Source: Phycisphaerales bacterium
GTDB lineage: Bacteria > Planctomycetota > Phycisphaerae > Sedimentisphaerales > Anaerobacaceae
Assembly: GCA_020346325.1 (NCBI GenBank)
Contig: CP070782.1
Location: forward strand, 4,669,053-4,733,052
Reading direction: 5' to 3'
Length of the DNA: 64,000 bases
Below are positions 43,639 through 52,576 of the stretch, one piece after another (within the stretch, counting starts at the first letter, position 1; each line of letters starts with the position of its first letter). Below the pieces are notes generated by a model that saw nothing but the letters and a program-made list of their open reading frames with translations, made no database searches and was not told where the DNA came from. The translations under genes were made by a program, and so were the position numbers.

Positions 43639-46600
43639 GTGGAACGGTCCAAAGTACTTTTGTGGGTCCTGGTTTTTGCCATGGGGGGCGTGATCATCTG
43701 GCGCGTCGGCTTCGGGGTCTCCGCCTCCGAGCGGTCAGGCCTTGAGCGCCGGGCCGGAGCGTCGCCTTCCAGCATGGCACCACCGGGGCCGAACGCGCCG
43801 ACGGACGAGTCGACGTCGGAAACCGAGCCGAACGATGCAGCCGACGCTGAGGCCAAACCCGCCGAACCGAACAAGCCGGCCCGGGCTGAAGCACCGGAAC
43901 GGCCGGCCCCTTCGCAAGCACGCCAGCGGAGGCCGGCCGAGGCCGACGCATCGTCGGACCCGAACGATCCCAACGAAGCGGGCGAGCCCATGGAGGCGGT
44001 GAATCTCAAAGACGTCGAGATGAAGAAGATCATCGACAAGATCGCCACCTGGACGGGCAAGACGGTCATCCCGCACGAAGAGGCGATGAAGCAGAAGATC
44101 ACCATCTATGCGCCGGAGAAGCTGCCGCGCGCCAAGGCGTTGGAGAAGATCTACAGCGCCCTGCGCATGAAGAACTTCGTGGCAGAGGAGGTCGATGACA
44201 CGATCTTCCTCAAGCCCATTGCCGACGCGAAGCTGGGCATGGTGCCTACGGTCAAGGCCGACGAGCCGCTGGCGGTATTCGAGAACAAAGACAAGATCGT
44301 GCGCAAGATCTTCCGGCTGGACAACTATCCACCGGGGCAGATGAGCGAGGTTGTCAAGCCCCTGGTTGGGGAGTACGGCTACGTTAGTGCCGACGAGACC
44401 ACCAGTACGCTGCTGGTCATCGACACCGTGGTGAACCTGATGTCGATCGAGCGCATTATCTCGCAGTTCGATATTTCGGGCGCCGGACAGACGGTGGAGG
44501 AGTTCTTCGAAATCAAATACGGCGACCCCTCCGAGATCGTGCAGTTGCTGCGCATGCTCATGGGTGAAGCGCCGATGCCCTATGCGCGTGGTCGCAGCAG
44601 CTCCAGTCGGCGGGTATCTTCGCGACCGAGTCCATCGCGCGGAGGCCAGTCGGGCCGGGGCGGGTCTCAGGGCAGCGCCACCTCGGTCATCGTCGGTTCG
44701 GGCGATATCCCCCTCGTGCTGATTCCTGTGCCCAAGGCTCGCTGGATCATCGCACGCGGTTCGCCCGACGATGTTAAACAGATCCATGAGTGGATCCAGA
44801 AGCTGGACCGCGAGGAACCGGTGGCGTCGGAGTACGAGACGATCTCCATTGCCTACGCCGATACGCGGGAGGTGGCCAGTCGGATTGAGGATGCCTTGCG
44901 GGATATGCCCGGGACGGAATTGACGCCCAGCATTCTCGTGCGGCCGCTGGAACAGTCGCGGCAGATCATGATCTTCGGTCGGCCCGATCTGCGCGATATG
45001 GTCAAGAAGCTCATCTTGGATATCGACGTCCCGACCGGCACCTTTGAAACGAAGGTCTTCGAGCTGGAGCACGCAGACCCCGAGCAGATCGCCGAGAACA
45101 TCGACAGCCTGTATGGCGAACAGGTGCCCCAATACGACAGCTACTATTACTATCGCTACGGACGCGGCAGTCGGGGGCCCGATTCGGATACGGTCAAGGT
45201 CATCCCGTTCCCGACGATGGGGCAGGTCACCGTGATTGCTTCGCCGGAGAACATGCGGAAGATCGAGGGCCAGATCAAGGAATGGGACGTGCCGCTGGAT
45301 GTCGATGCGGTCAAGCCGCGCATCATCGAGCTGCGGAACTCCGATCCGGTGCAGATGGCCGAGTTGCTGACCAAGCTCTTTAGCGAGGATCAGGACAGCA
45401 CATCGAACCTCATTCGCATGATTTTCGATGGGCGATCGGGTGACCAGCGGAAGAAGATCGTGGGGCCGCTGTACGGACAACTGACCTTCGAGGATGTCCC
45501 GGGGACCAAGAAGATCATCGTGATCAGCAAGATCCCCCAGGCCTACGATGTGGTCGAGCAGCTCATCTACGATCTGGATCGCCAGGAAATGGCGGAGATT
45601 CCCAATGTCGTCCCGCTGCAGTACGCCGATCCGGAAGACCTGGCCGAGCGTCTCAACGCCATGTTTAACGAACCCGGCACGACGGCTCGCATTCGTCGTC
45701 GGATCACGGGTCTGACGGAATACTCGATGGACGGCTCCGATGGCAGCAACCAGGGCGGCGGGCCGAGCAACACTAGCAACAATCAGGGCAGCGGCGGTAG
45801 CGGAAACGAGTACACACCCTGGTGGTCGGCCGGCGCACGACAGCGTACGGATGAGGAGCCAATCAGCAATGTGATCGGCAAAGTTCGTTTCATTCCCGAT
45901 CCACGCAGCAAGTCGATTCTGGTACTGGCGGCGCCGGAGTTTCAGGCGAGCCTCGAAGAGACGATCAAGAAATTGGACACACCGGGCAAGCAATTGCTGG
46001 TCAAAGCGATTGTGGTCGAGGTTGAGCACGGGAGTATGACGTCCTTGGGCGTTCAACTGGCCACGAATCCGGACGCGTTCAGCAGTCTGGGGGAAAACGC
46101 GGTGATCGCCCTGGGCCAGCTCACCAACCTGGCCACCCGCGGTTCGGCCGTGGCGAGCGATACGCCGCTGGGAGCCGAAGGAACCGGCACCATCGTCGGC
46201 GGTACCGGGGCGGTCTACGCATTGATCGATTTCCTCATCAAGACGACGCGCGCCAAGATCCTCAATCAGCAATCGCTGTGGACGGAAGACAACGAGGAAG
46301 CGATGTTCTTCAAGGGTCAGGAAGTGGCCTTCCTGGCGGGCTCGACGAGTTCGGCCAACGTGGGCGTGACGCAGGATGTGGAGTTCAAGAACGTCGGTAT
46401 GACGATGCAGGTGCGGCCGAGCATCACGCCGGAAAGGCGCGTGGACATGATGATACGCGTCGATCTGTCCCAGTTGACGACCGAGGTGATTAACAATCAG
46501 CCGGTCCGCAGCAAGGTGGAGACGGAAACCAACATGGTCGTCCAGGACGGTGAAACCATCATGCTGGGCGGCATGCTCTTCGAGAAGGATACCGCTGTCA

Positions 46601-46845
46601 AACGCAAGCTCCCGTTGCTGGGCGATCTGCCGGTTGTAGGCGGACTGTTCCAACACAACGACGTTGTCCAGTCCAACAGCGAACTGATCGTCTTCGTTAC
46701 ACCGTTTGTCATCGATGAGGCCGCCGATGAAATGTCGGAGATGGCTAGAAGCGAACTCGAAGCGAGCCGCCAACGTCTGGACGAGTTGACGAACCAGCTG
46801 AAGGAAACGCGGGAGGAACTGAAGGAGAAAACGGAGCAGAAATAG
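43639..46845 (+). CDS. gspD: GspD-type secretin with an expanded N-domain array
   Basis: A 1068-aa outer-membrane secretin. After a signal-anchor and a Pro/Glu-rich linker, an N0-like domain starts near residue 117 (AVNLKDVEMKKIIDKIATWT). Six KH-like secretin_N modules follow, beginning near residues 220, 287, 399, 469, 560 and 653, each opening with a strand and an AD/SDP...LL helix. The secretin core runs from about 784 (VKAIVVEVEHGS) to 1027 (FVTPFVID), with VQDGETIMLGGML and LPLLGDLPVVGGLFQ. A coiled-coil tail ends the protein. Usual GspD proteins are about 650-750 aa with three KH modules. GTG 43639 has GAGGAG seven bases upstream. Confidence 0.92.
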   Translation: MERSKVLLWVLVFAMGGVIIWRVGFGVSASERSGLERRAGASPSSMAPPGPNAPTDESTSETEPNDAADAEAKPAEPNKPARAEAPERPAPSQARQRRPAEADASSDPNDPNEAGEPMEAVNLKDVEMKKIIDKIATWTGKTVIPHEEAMKQKITIYAPEKLPRAKALEKIYSALRMKNFVAEEVDDTIFLKPIADAKLGMVPTVKADEPLAVFENKDKIVRKIFRLDNYPPGQMSEVVKPLVGEYGYVSADETTSTLLVIDTVVNLMSIERIISQFDISGAGQTVEEFFEIKYGDPSEIVQLLRMLMGEAPMPYARGRSSSSRRVSSRPSPSRGGQSGRGGSQGSATSVIVGSGDIPLVLIPVPKARWIIARGSPDDVKQIHEWIQKLDREEPVASEYETISIAYADTREVASRIEDALRDMPGTELTPSILVRPLEQSRQIMIFGRPDLRDMVKKLILDIDVPTGTFETKVFELEHADPEQIAENIDSLYGEQVPQYDSYYYYRYGRGSRGPDSDTVKVIPFPTMGQVTVIASPENMRKIEGQIKEWDVPLDVDAVKPRIIELRNSDPVQMAELLTKLFSEDQDSTSNLIRMIFDGRSGDQRKKIVGPLYGQLTFEDVPGTKKIIVISKIPQAYDVVEQLIYDLDRQEMAEIPNVVPLQYADPEDLAERLNAMFNEPGTTARIRRRITGLTEYSMDGSDGSNQGGGPSNTSNNQGSGGSGNEYTPWWSAGARQRTDEEPISNVIGKVRFIPDPRSKSILVLAAPEFQASLEETIKKLDTPGKQLLVKAIVVEVEHGSMTSLGVQLATNPDAFSSLGENAVIALGQLTNLATRGSAVASDTPLGAEGTGTIVGGTGAVYALIDFLIKTTRAKILNQQSLWTEDNEEAMFFKGQEVAFLAGSTSSANVGVTQDVEFKNVGMTMQVRPSITPERRVDMMIRVDLSQLTTEVINNQPVRSKVETETNMVVQDGETIMLGGMLFEKDTAVKRKLPLLGDLPVVGGLFQHNDVVQSNSELIVFVTPFVIDEAADEMSEMARSELEASRQRLDELTNQLKETREELKEKTEQK

Positions 46846-46865
46846 TCAGGGCATCCGGAACGATC

Positions 46866-46907
46866 GAGGCGGCACTCGGGCGAATCGACCTGGTTGCCGC
46901 CTCTTTT
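46866..46907 (+). terminator. Intrinsic terminator of the secretion operon
   Basis: GAGGCGGCA (46866-46874) pairs exactly with 46895-46903, with a 20-base loop, followed by TTTT. It lies 20 bases after the gspD stop and ends the operon. Confidence 0.75.
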
Positions 46908-46944
46908 CATTGGGCGCGACAGAGCGATTCTCGCTGCGAGGCGG

Positions 46945-48222
46945 TCAGGACCCGGCGACGATCTTCTCCTTGCCCCCCATGTAAGGGCGCAGCACCTCGG
47001 GGACGGTGATCGAACCGTCGGCGTTCTGATACAACTCCATCAGCGGAATCAACACGCGGGGGGACGCGATCACCGTGTTGTTGAGCGTGTGACAGAAGCG
47101 ATTCTTTTTCGTCTGGGTCTCTTTGTACCGCAGGTTCATGCGGCGGGCCTGGAAATCGTAGAACTTGCTGGCGCTGTGGGTCTCGCAGTAATTCTCGCGG
47201 GAGGGCATCCAGGCTTCGATGTCGTATTTCTTGGCCTGGCCGCGACCGAGGTCACCCGTGCAGACGGCCACGACACGGTAGGGCAGCCCCAGGGCCTGCA
47301 TCACGCCTTCGGAGTTGGCCTGAATCTCCTCGTGGAACGCAGCGCTTTCTTCGTCGCTGTTCTTGCACACAATGACCTGTTCGACCTTGTCGAACTGATG
47401 AATGCGGTAGAGTCCGTAGGTATCCTTGCCCGCGGCGCCGGCCTCGCGCCGGAAGCAACTCGACAGGGCCACGAACTTCAGAGGCAGCTCCTGTTCCTGG
47501 ACGATTTCGCCCATATGGTAAGCGGTCAGAGGAACTTCGGCCGTGCCCGCCAGGCTCAACTCGTCCTTCTCCACCCGATAGGTCTGCTCTTCGGAACCGG
47601 GGTAGTAGCCCGTCCCCTGCATGGCCTCGTCCCGCATCAGCAGCGGTACCGACATGGGCGTGTAGCCGCGCCCGACCATGAAGTCGACGGCGAAACGCAA
47701 GACCGCCCAGTGCAGTAGGGCCCCGTCCCCCTTGAGGAAGTAGTTTCGCGTGCCAGCCAGCTTCACGCCGCGCTCGATGTCGATAATGTCCAACGCCAGT
47801 CCTAACTGCACATGGTCTTTCGGCTCGAAATCGAACTGGCGGATCTCGCCTTCCTCGCGCAGCTCAACGTTCTCCGTATCATCCTTGCCGACAGGGACCT
47901 CGGGATCGGCCGGTTGGGGGACCTGGAGCATCAAGGCGTCGAACTCCGGCTGCAACTGCTTGACAGCCTCCTGAGAGGCTTCTTCGTCCCGCTTCATCCG
48001 CGACAGGCTTTCGAGGGCCGCATCCTTCTCGGCGCCGGCGAGCTTGGGAATGGACTTGCCGATCCGGTTTTTCTCGGTGGCAATCTCCTGGAGCTTGGCC
48101 TTGGCATCCTTCAACTGCCGATCGACTTCGAGCAGTCGGGGCACATCCGCGGCAATGCGCTTGTTCTGTGCGGCTTGGATATAGAGATCGGGATTGTCTC
48201 GCAGCGCTTTGATATCGATCAT
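46945..48222 (-). CDS. serS: Seryl-tRNA synthetase
   Basis: A 425-aa class II synthetase that charges tRNA-Ser. The N-terminal MIDIKALRDNPDLYIQAAQN and long coiled-coil arm (to about residue 100) bind the tRNA; motif 2 is FVALSSCFRREAGAAGKDT, the EVPLTAYH segment binds serine, and motif 3 lies in HTLNNTVIASPRVLIPLMEL. Normal length. GGGAGGAG precedes ATG 48222. Confidence 0.97.
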   Translation of the reverse strand: MIDIKALRDNPDLYIQAAQNKRIAADVPRLLEVDRQLKDAKAKLQEIATEKNRIGKSIPKLAGAEKDAALESLSRMKRDEEASQEAVKQLQPEFDALMLQVPQPADPEVPVGKDDTENVELREEGEIRQFDFEPKDHVQLGLALDIIDIERGVKLAGTRNYFLKGDGALLHWAVLRFAVDFMVGRGYTPMSVPLLMRDEAMQGTGYYPGSEEQTYRVEKDELSLAGTAEVPLTAYHMGEIVQEQELPLKFVALSSCFRREAGAAGKDTYGLYRIHQFDKVEQVIVCKNSDEESAAFHEEIQANSEGVMQALGLPYRVVAVCTGDLGRGQAKKYDIEAWMPSRENYCETHSASKFYDFQARRMNLRYKETQTKKNRFCHTLNNTVIASPRVLIPLMELYQNADGSITVPEVLRPYMGGKEKIVAGS

Positions 48223-48261
48223 AGTCTGTAGTCTCCTCCCCGAAGCTGCCGATTAAGTCGC

Positions 48262-49587
48262 CTAGGAATCGTCGTACCGCTTGAGGATGACGACATTGTT
48301 CTGGCCGCCGAAGCCGAAAGATTCATTCATCGCGATCTTGACCGGCATTTCACGCGGCGCGTTCGGGACGTAGTCCAAATCGAGCTGAGGATCGGGGTCG
48401 TTCAAGTTGGCCGTGGGGGGCACGATGCTGTCCCGGATGGCCAGGATGCACGTGATGAGCTCAGCGGCGCCGGCCGCCCCGATCAGGTGTCCGAGCATGC
48501 TCTTGACGCTGCTGGCAGGAACGTCCTGGGCCCGTTCCTGGAAAACGGTTTTGATCGCCAACGTCTCAATCGAATCGTTCTCGTGCGTGCTCGTGCCGTG
48601 GGTGCTGATGTAGTCGATGTCCTCGTAAGTCAGACCCGCATCGGCCAGGGCCGCTCGGATCGCCTGCACGGCGCCGCGTCCTTCGGCGTGCATGTCCGTG
48701 ACACGATAGGCGTCGGAACTGCTGCCGTAGCCAATCAGCTCGGCCAGGATCGTGGCGCCGCGCGCCTGGGCAGAGGCGAGGGATTCCAGAATCACGATCG
48801 CGGCGCCTTCGCCCAGCACGAAGCCGTCGCGGCTGGCAGAGAAAGGCCGGGAAGCGGTCTCGGGGCTGTCATTGCGCGTCGATAGCGCCGTGAGACGGTT
48901 GAACCCGGTCAAGCCGAGCGGGTGAATCATCGAATGCGCCCCGCCGGAAATCATCACGTCGGCCTCGCCTCGACGGATCAGCATCATGGCCTCGCCCACC
49001 GACTGTGTACTGGCGGCACAGGCGGTCAGGCAACTGCGCGCCGGGCCTCGGGCGCCGGTCAAGGTGGCGATGTGGGCCACCGCCATGTTCGGTTCCTGTT
49101 CCAATTCGCGGTGGCGCGTCATCTGCGTGTAGGATACGTGGTTGGCCTTGGCCCAGTTCATCTCCGCTTTCTCAGCGTCCCAACCACCGATGATCGAGGC
49201 GAGGAAGGTCTCGGTATCCAGCGAACCCTCCCCGGCGCCGAGGTAGATACCCATCCTGGTTCGGTCGATGCCGTCGCGAGGCTCGGTCCCCTCGATGTCG
49301 ATTCCCGCCTGGGCGCAGGCCTGGACGGCTGCCCCGATCGCAAAGCCCGAACCCCGGCTGCAATGCCTATGGAGATCGAGGTTCGGCACGCATTGACTCG
49401 GGTCGTAGCCCTTGACCTCCGCGTCGAACGTGGTGGGAAAGGCCGAGGCATCAAAGATGGTGGTCTTGGCCACGCCGCTGCGGCCCGCGAGAACCGCTTG
49501 CCACATCGTCTCGACATCGTTACCCAGCGGACAAACGATTCCCATTCCCGTGACGACCACGCGTTGTTGTGTTGGTGGAGTTCTCAT
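48262..49587 (-). CDS. fabF: Beta-ketoacyl-ACP synthase II (FabF-like), complete active site
   Basis: A 441-aa thiolase-fold condensing enzyme that extends acyl-ACP with malonyl-ACP. The triad is Cys190 (SCLTACAAST), His330 (ISTHGTSTHEND) and His367 (KSMLGHLIGAAG), with Lys362. It begins immediately after the stop of the upstream ketosynthase gene (no gap), so the two are co-translated and may act as a heterodimer. Together with the dehydratases and ACP it forms a fatty-acid or polyketide-like operon, probably separate from the housekeeping one. Confidence 0.9.
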   Translation of the reverse strand: MRTPPTQQRVVVTGMGIVCPLGNDVETMWQAVLAGRSGVAKTTIFDASAFPTTFDAEVKGYDPSQCVPNLDLHRHCSRGSGFAIGAAVQACAQAGIDIEGTEPRDGIDRTRMGIYLGAGEGSLDTETFLASIIGGWDAEKAEMNWAKANHVSYTQMTRHRELEQEPNMAVAHIATLTGARGPARSCLTACAASTQSVGEAMMLIRRGEADVMISGGAHSMIHPLGLTGFNRLTALSTRNDSPETASRPFSASRDGFVLGEGAAIVILESLASAQARGATILAELIGYGSSSDAYRVTDMHAEGRGAVQAIRAALADAGLTYEDIDYISTHGTSTHENDSIETLAIKTVFQERAQDVPASSVKSMLGHLIGAAGAAELITCILAIRDSIVPPTANLNDPDPQLDLDYVPNAPREMPVKIAMNESFGFGGQNNVVILKRYDDS

Positions 49588-50916
49588 TTACGCTGTCGTA
49601 CTTTCGTCATAACGCCTGATCACGACGGCGGCGGTCTGACCGCCATGTGTGTAGCTGCAAGACAGGGCGTATCGGATTTCTCGTTTCTCGTCTTGGACCG
49701 GGATGCGAAGATGACAGCCGTCCGGCGCTGCCTCGAAGTTTCTGGCGGCCGGGATCACGCCGGTCGACATCGCCTGGATAGCGGCGATGAGGTCCAGAGC
49801 CCCACTGGCGGCGCCGGTCGTGCTGAGCATACTCTTCGTCGGCCAGACAGTGACGTCCTCGACGGCTGAGCCGAGCGCCGCTTCGATGGCACGCGCCTCA
49901 GCCAGGTCATCGCCGGGCACGCCCGTGCCATGAGGAATGATCAGGTCGAGCTCGGCCGGCGAAATCTCAGCGTCGTCGAGCGCCTTCTCAATAGCGATCT
50001 GGAGCCCCTTGCCATCCGCTTCAAGCCGATCATAAACCGGGCTAAGATTCTGACTTTGCCCGATTCCAGCGACTTCGGCCGAAATGGTGGCGTTCCGTTG
50101 CTGGGCGTGTTCGAGATTCTCCAGCACCAACACGCCTGCGCCTTCACCGAAGACGGCCCCCGTCGCGCCGGCATCGAAGGGCCGGCACACCGTCTCAGGG
50201 GACTGCCCCGCGTCGTCGGCGATCCGCTTGAGCAGGCACTGGCGTACCATGATAAACGGATTGACCTTCGCCTCGGCCCCCCCGGCCAGGGCGACCTCGC
50301 TGTCGCCGCGTGCGATTACCTGGGCCGCTTCGCCGATGGCCAGGGGTCCCGAAGCCTCGGCACACGTGATCGAATTGCTGGGCCCGCGGATGTCATGAAT
50401 GATGCCGATATGGCACGCGAGCATGTTCGGCAGGTACTTCAAGAGCCAGACCGGGGTGACCTGCTCCAGGCCGAGGCGCCCCCACTTTTGGATATCGAAC
50501 TGGCCGTCGCTGACACTTGCCACCGTGGCCGGTGCCAGTTCAACCATGTCGGCACTGATCATTCCGGCGCCCAGCGTAATAGCCATGCGCGTCGGATCGA
50601 CATTGATCTTCTCGGGGTCGATGCCCTTGGTGATCAAGCCGCTGGCGGCGATGGCCTCCTGAGCCGCGACGACGGCCAACTCGATGTCGCGGCACATCAG
50701 CTTGACGGCTTTGCGATGCGAACGGGGCACGTAGTTCTGGATGCGATACTCGGGAACTTCCCCGGCGAACCGGCAGGGCAGTCCGGTGGGGTCAAACGCC
50801 TTGATGGGGCCGATGCCGCAGCGTCCGGCCCGCAAGCCGGCCCACATCTCCTCGACGTTGAGCCCCAGTGGGCTCACGGCGCCGAGCCCGGTCACGACGA
50901 CACGAACGGACTTCAT
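49588..50916 (-). CDS. Ketosynthase-like protein lacking the second active-site His
   Basis: A 442-aa FabF homologue. The nucleophile is retained as Cys185 (NSITCAEASG) and the first His as His329 (IIPHGTGVPGD), but the second His is replaced: KSMLSTTGAA puts Thr366 where KSMxGH is expected. The second His helps decarboxylate malonyl-ACP, so this subunit may not extend chains alone. The downstream intact FabF (no gap) suggests a KS/partner heterodimer. Classical chain-length factors lose the Cys instead, so this is not a textbook CLF. Confidence 0.88.
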   Translation of the reverse strand: MKSVRVVVTGLGAVSPLGLNVEEMWAGLRAGRCGIGPIKAFDPTGLPCRFAGEVPEYRIQNYVPRSHRKAVKLMCRDIELAVVAAQEAIAASGLITKGIDPEKINVDPTRMAITLGAGMISADMVELAPATVASVSDGQFDIQKWGRLGLEQVTPVWLLKYLPNMLACHIGIIHDIRGPSNSITCAEASGPLAIGEAAQVIARGDSEVALAGGAEAKVNPFIMVRQCLLKRIADDAGQSPETVCRPFDAGATGAVFGEGAGVLVLENLEHAQQRNATISAEVAGIGQSQNLSPVYDRLEADGKGLQIAIEKALDDAEISPAELDLIIPHGTGVPGDDLAEARAIEAALGSAVEDVTVWPTKSMLSTTGAASGALDLIAAIQAMSTGVIPAARNFEAAPDGCHLRIPVQDEKREIRYALSCSYTHGGQTAAVVIRRYDESTTA

Positions 50917-51419
50917 CGGCCTGACTCCGCCGCAGATTCTCCCGATTGGGCTGCCTCCAGAACAACGTCGCGCAGCAGCGAGGTGAAGGTCCCGGTGAAG
51001 ACGAAATTCTCTTCGGGGAACTTCTTGCCCGCCAGATTCTGATCGATGTGGCTGAACATGAGATCGACCTCGGCGATGAGTTCATCGTCACGGGTGATCC
51101 GCCCTTTGGTGCTCGCCGCCTCGTCGGCAATCATGTCCATCCGGGCTTCGAGACGCAGGCTGTCACCCGGCCGGACGAAGTCAAAGAAGACGGCCTTGCT
51201 GATCTTGGCCAGGACGACTTTCTCGGCGAAGTCACGAGCCTGGCCGACGAGGATGCCCGCCGTCTGGGCCATCGCCTCAATCATCAAGCACTCCGGCATG
51301 ATCGGAAAGCCGGGGAAGTGGTCGTGCAAATGTTCCTCGGCCAGACTCACGTTCTTGACCGCGACGGCGCGACGCCCGCTTTCGAATTCAACGAACTTAT
51401 CAATCCAGATCCAACGCAC
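50913..51419 (-). CDS. FabZ-like 3-hydroxyacyl-ACP dehydratase (hotdog), copy 1
   Basis: A 168-aa hotdog protein. LHDHFPGFPIMPECLMIEAM contains the FabZ-type active-site His and, one helix turn later, Glu (IEAMAQTAGIL), the pair that removes water from beta-hydroxyacyl-ACP. Glu replaces the usual Gly in the MPG segment. It overlaps the ketosynthase gene by four bases. The tail (residues 130-168) is longer than in housekeeping FabZ. Confidence 0.85.
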   Translation of the reverse strand: MRWIWIDKFVEFESGRRAVAVKNVSLAEEHLHDHFPGFPIMPECLMIEAMAQTAGILVGQARDFAEKVVLAKISKAVFFDFVRPGDSLRLEARMDMIADEAASTKGRITRDDELIAEVDLMFSHIDQNLAGKKFPEENFVFTGTFTSLLRDVVLEAAQSGESAAESGR

Positions 51420-51441
51420 GTGTGACCCACCGTAATAATGA

Positions 51442-51472
51442 ACGGCAGGTCGAGTGGTTCCCAGCCTGCCGT
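51442..51472 (-). other. Hairpin between the ACP and dehydratase genes
   Basis: ACGGCAGG (51442-51449) pairs exactly with 51465-51472, with a 15-base loop. It sits in the 84-base gap between the ACP and dehydratase genes and has no T-run; it may stabilise the ACP part of the transcript so that ACP is made in excess. Confidence 0.45.
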
Positions 51473-51503
51473 ACTGTTAAAGGTTTGCTCGCCGACCTAC
51501 TGG

Positions 51504-51899
51504 TCAGGCCGCATTGAGCTTGCCATCGACGTAGTTGACGATGGCGTTGACGGTGAAAAGGTCCGCCAGCTTGTTGATATCCGGGTCCTTCTCAAAATCG
51601 GTCAGATCGGTATGCGGGACGTTCTCACGCAGTTCCGTTAGCCCCTTCTCGGTCAGTTTCCCGTTGCTCACCAATTCGGGATTGTTCAGGAGCCCCTCGG
51701 CGGGGAAGAGTTCCTCGCGCGGCACCTTGATCCCGAACGCTTTCTCCAAACGAAAGACGATATCCAGGAAGTCAATGCTCTCCGCGCCCAGGTCCCCCAT
51801 GAGCGTGGCGTCCGCGGTCACTTCATCATCATCCGCTCCCAACGCATCAACCAACACCTCTTGGACCTTTTGAAAAATCTCATCGCGACTCATGGCCAT
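51504..51899 (-). CDS. Long acyl carrier protein
   Basis: A 131-aa ACP; the phosphopantetheine Ser is Ser41 in DLGAESIDFLDIVFRLE. Ordinary ACPs have about 80 residues; here an extra segment (about 58-115, PEELF-type helix followed by TEKGLTELRENVPHTDLTDF) is inserted before the last helix VNAIVNYVDGKL. It carries the growing chain for the neighbouring ketosynthases and dehydratases. GGAGGT lies upstream of ATG 51899; ATG 51893 is an alternative. Confidence 0.88.
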   Translation of the reverse strand: MAMSRDEIFQKVQEVLVDALGADDDEVTADATLMGDLGAESIDFLDIVFRLEKAFGIKVPREELFPAEGLLNNPELVSNGKLTEKGLTELRENVPHTDLTDFEKDPDINKLADLFTVNAIVNYVDGKLNAA

Positions 51900-51957
51900 G
51901 GTCTTTACTACCTCCGGTCACCGTAGTCCTGTGAAAATCCTTTTCCTAACACTGCAC

Positions 51958-52431
51958 TCAACTCTGCTGGCAAAGCAGTTTGTAGCGGTTCTTCATCGCG
52001 TCGATCACCTGGGCGTCGACGTCCGCCCAGGCGGGGTGGCGCTCGGCGAGGTTGAAGTGCCGCAGCCCAAACCGGGCCTCGACGATCCGCTGCCCGTCGA
52101 CGGTGCCGTAGCCGGAGAAACGACTGGTGCGTTCCTCGATGGCTTTGGCTTCGACGCAGTACTCCACCTGTGAGCCGGGGGCCAGAAAGCTCTTGTACTT
52201 GACGTTGCGCGCCTGCTCCAACAAGATCATGCTGTGGGCGAAGTCCTGCGTCGCGCGCACCAGCCAGCCGGCCGATTCGACCAACCCTTCCAGGAGCAAC
52301 ACACCGGGCAAGACCGGGAACGTGGGGAAATGGTCGGCCAGGTACTCCTCAGCCAGGGAGACGCTCTTGACGGCGCTAAGGCGCTCGCCGGCTTTCCACG
52401 AACTAATCTTGTCTATCAGTACGAATTTCAT
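51958..52431 (-). CDS. FabZ-like hotdog dehydratase, copy 2
   Basis: A 157-aa hotdog protein related to copy 1: KSVSLAEEYLADHFPTFPVL and LPGVLLLEGLVESAGW keep the His and Glu of the active site. It is the first gene of the minus-strand operon. The pair of dehydratases may act on different chain lengths or form a heterodimer. ATG 52431 has only a weak AGAG ribosome site; the frame is open further upstream without support. Confidence 0.82.
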   Translation of the reverse strand: MKFVLIDKISSWKAGERLSAVKSVSLAEEYLADHFPTFPVLPGVLLLEGLVESAGWLVRATQDFAHSMILLEQARNVKYKSFLAPGSQVEYCVEAKAIEERTSRFSGYGTVDGQRIVEARFGLRHFNLAERHPAWADVDAQVIDAMKNRYKLLCQQS

Positions 52432-52540
52432 TATTATTGCTCTGCCCCAACCCCAAAATTGCCATATTGTAGTAGCCGGGAACCGTTTTTCCAGTCCTTT
52501 TTTTGGCATTTTTACGGGCCGCATCGTGTCCCAATCGTGG

Positions 52541-52568
52541 TTGAAAACAGCGACACGAGCGTTATACT
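52541..52568 (+). promoter_or_regulatory. Promoter for the NAGS-type acetyltransferase
   Basis: TTGAAA (52541-52546) and TATACT (52563-52568) are 16 bases apart. The expected start of transcription is at about 52575, two bases before ATG 52577, and no Shine-Dalgarno sequence is present. Confidence 0.5.
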
Positions 52569-52576
52569 GCTGGCCT

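Noticed and set aside
43735-46773. A 1012-codon open frame on the minus strand across gspD
   Set aside because: It is the antisense shadow of a clear secretin; the predicted protein is unusually rich in Arg, His and Asp, with no ribosome site or family match.
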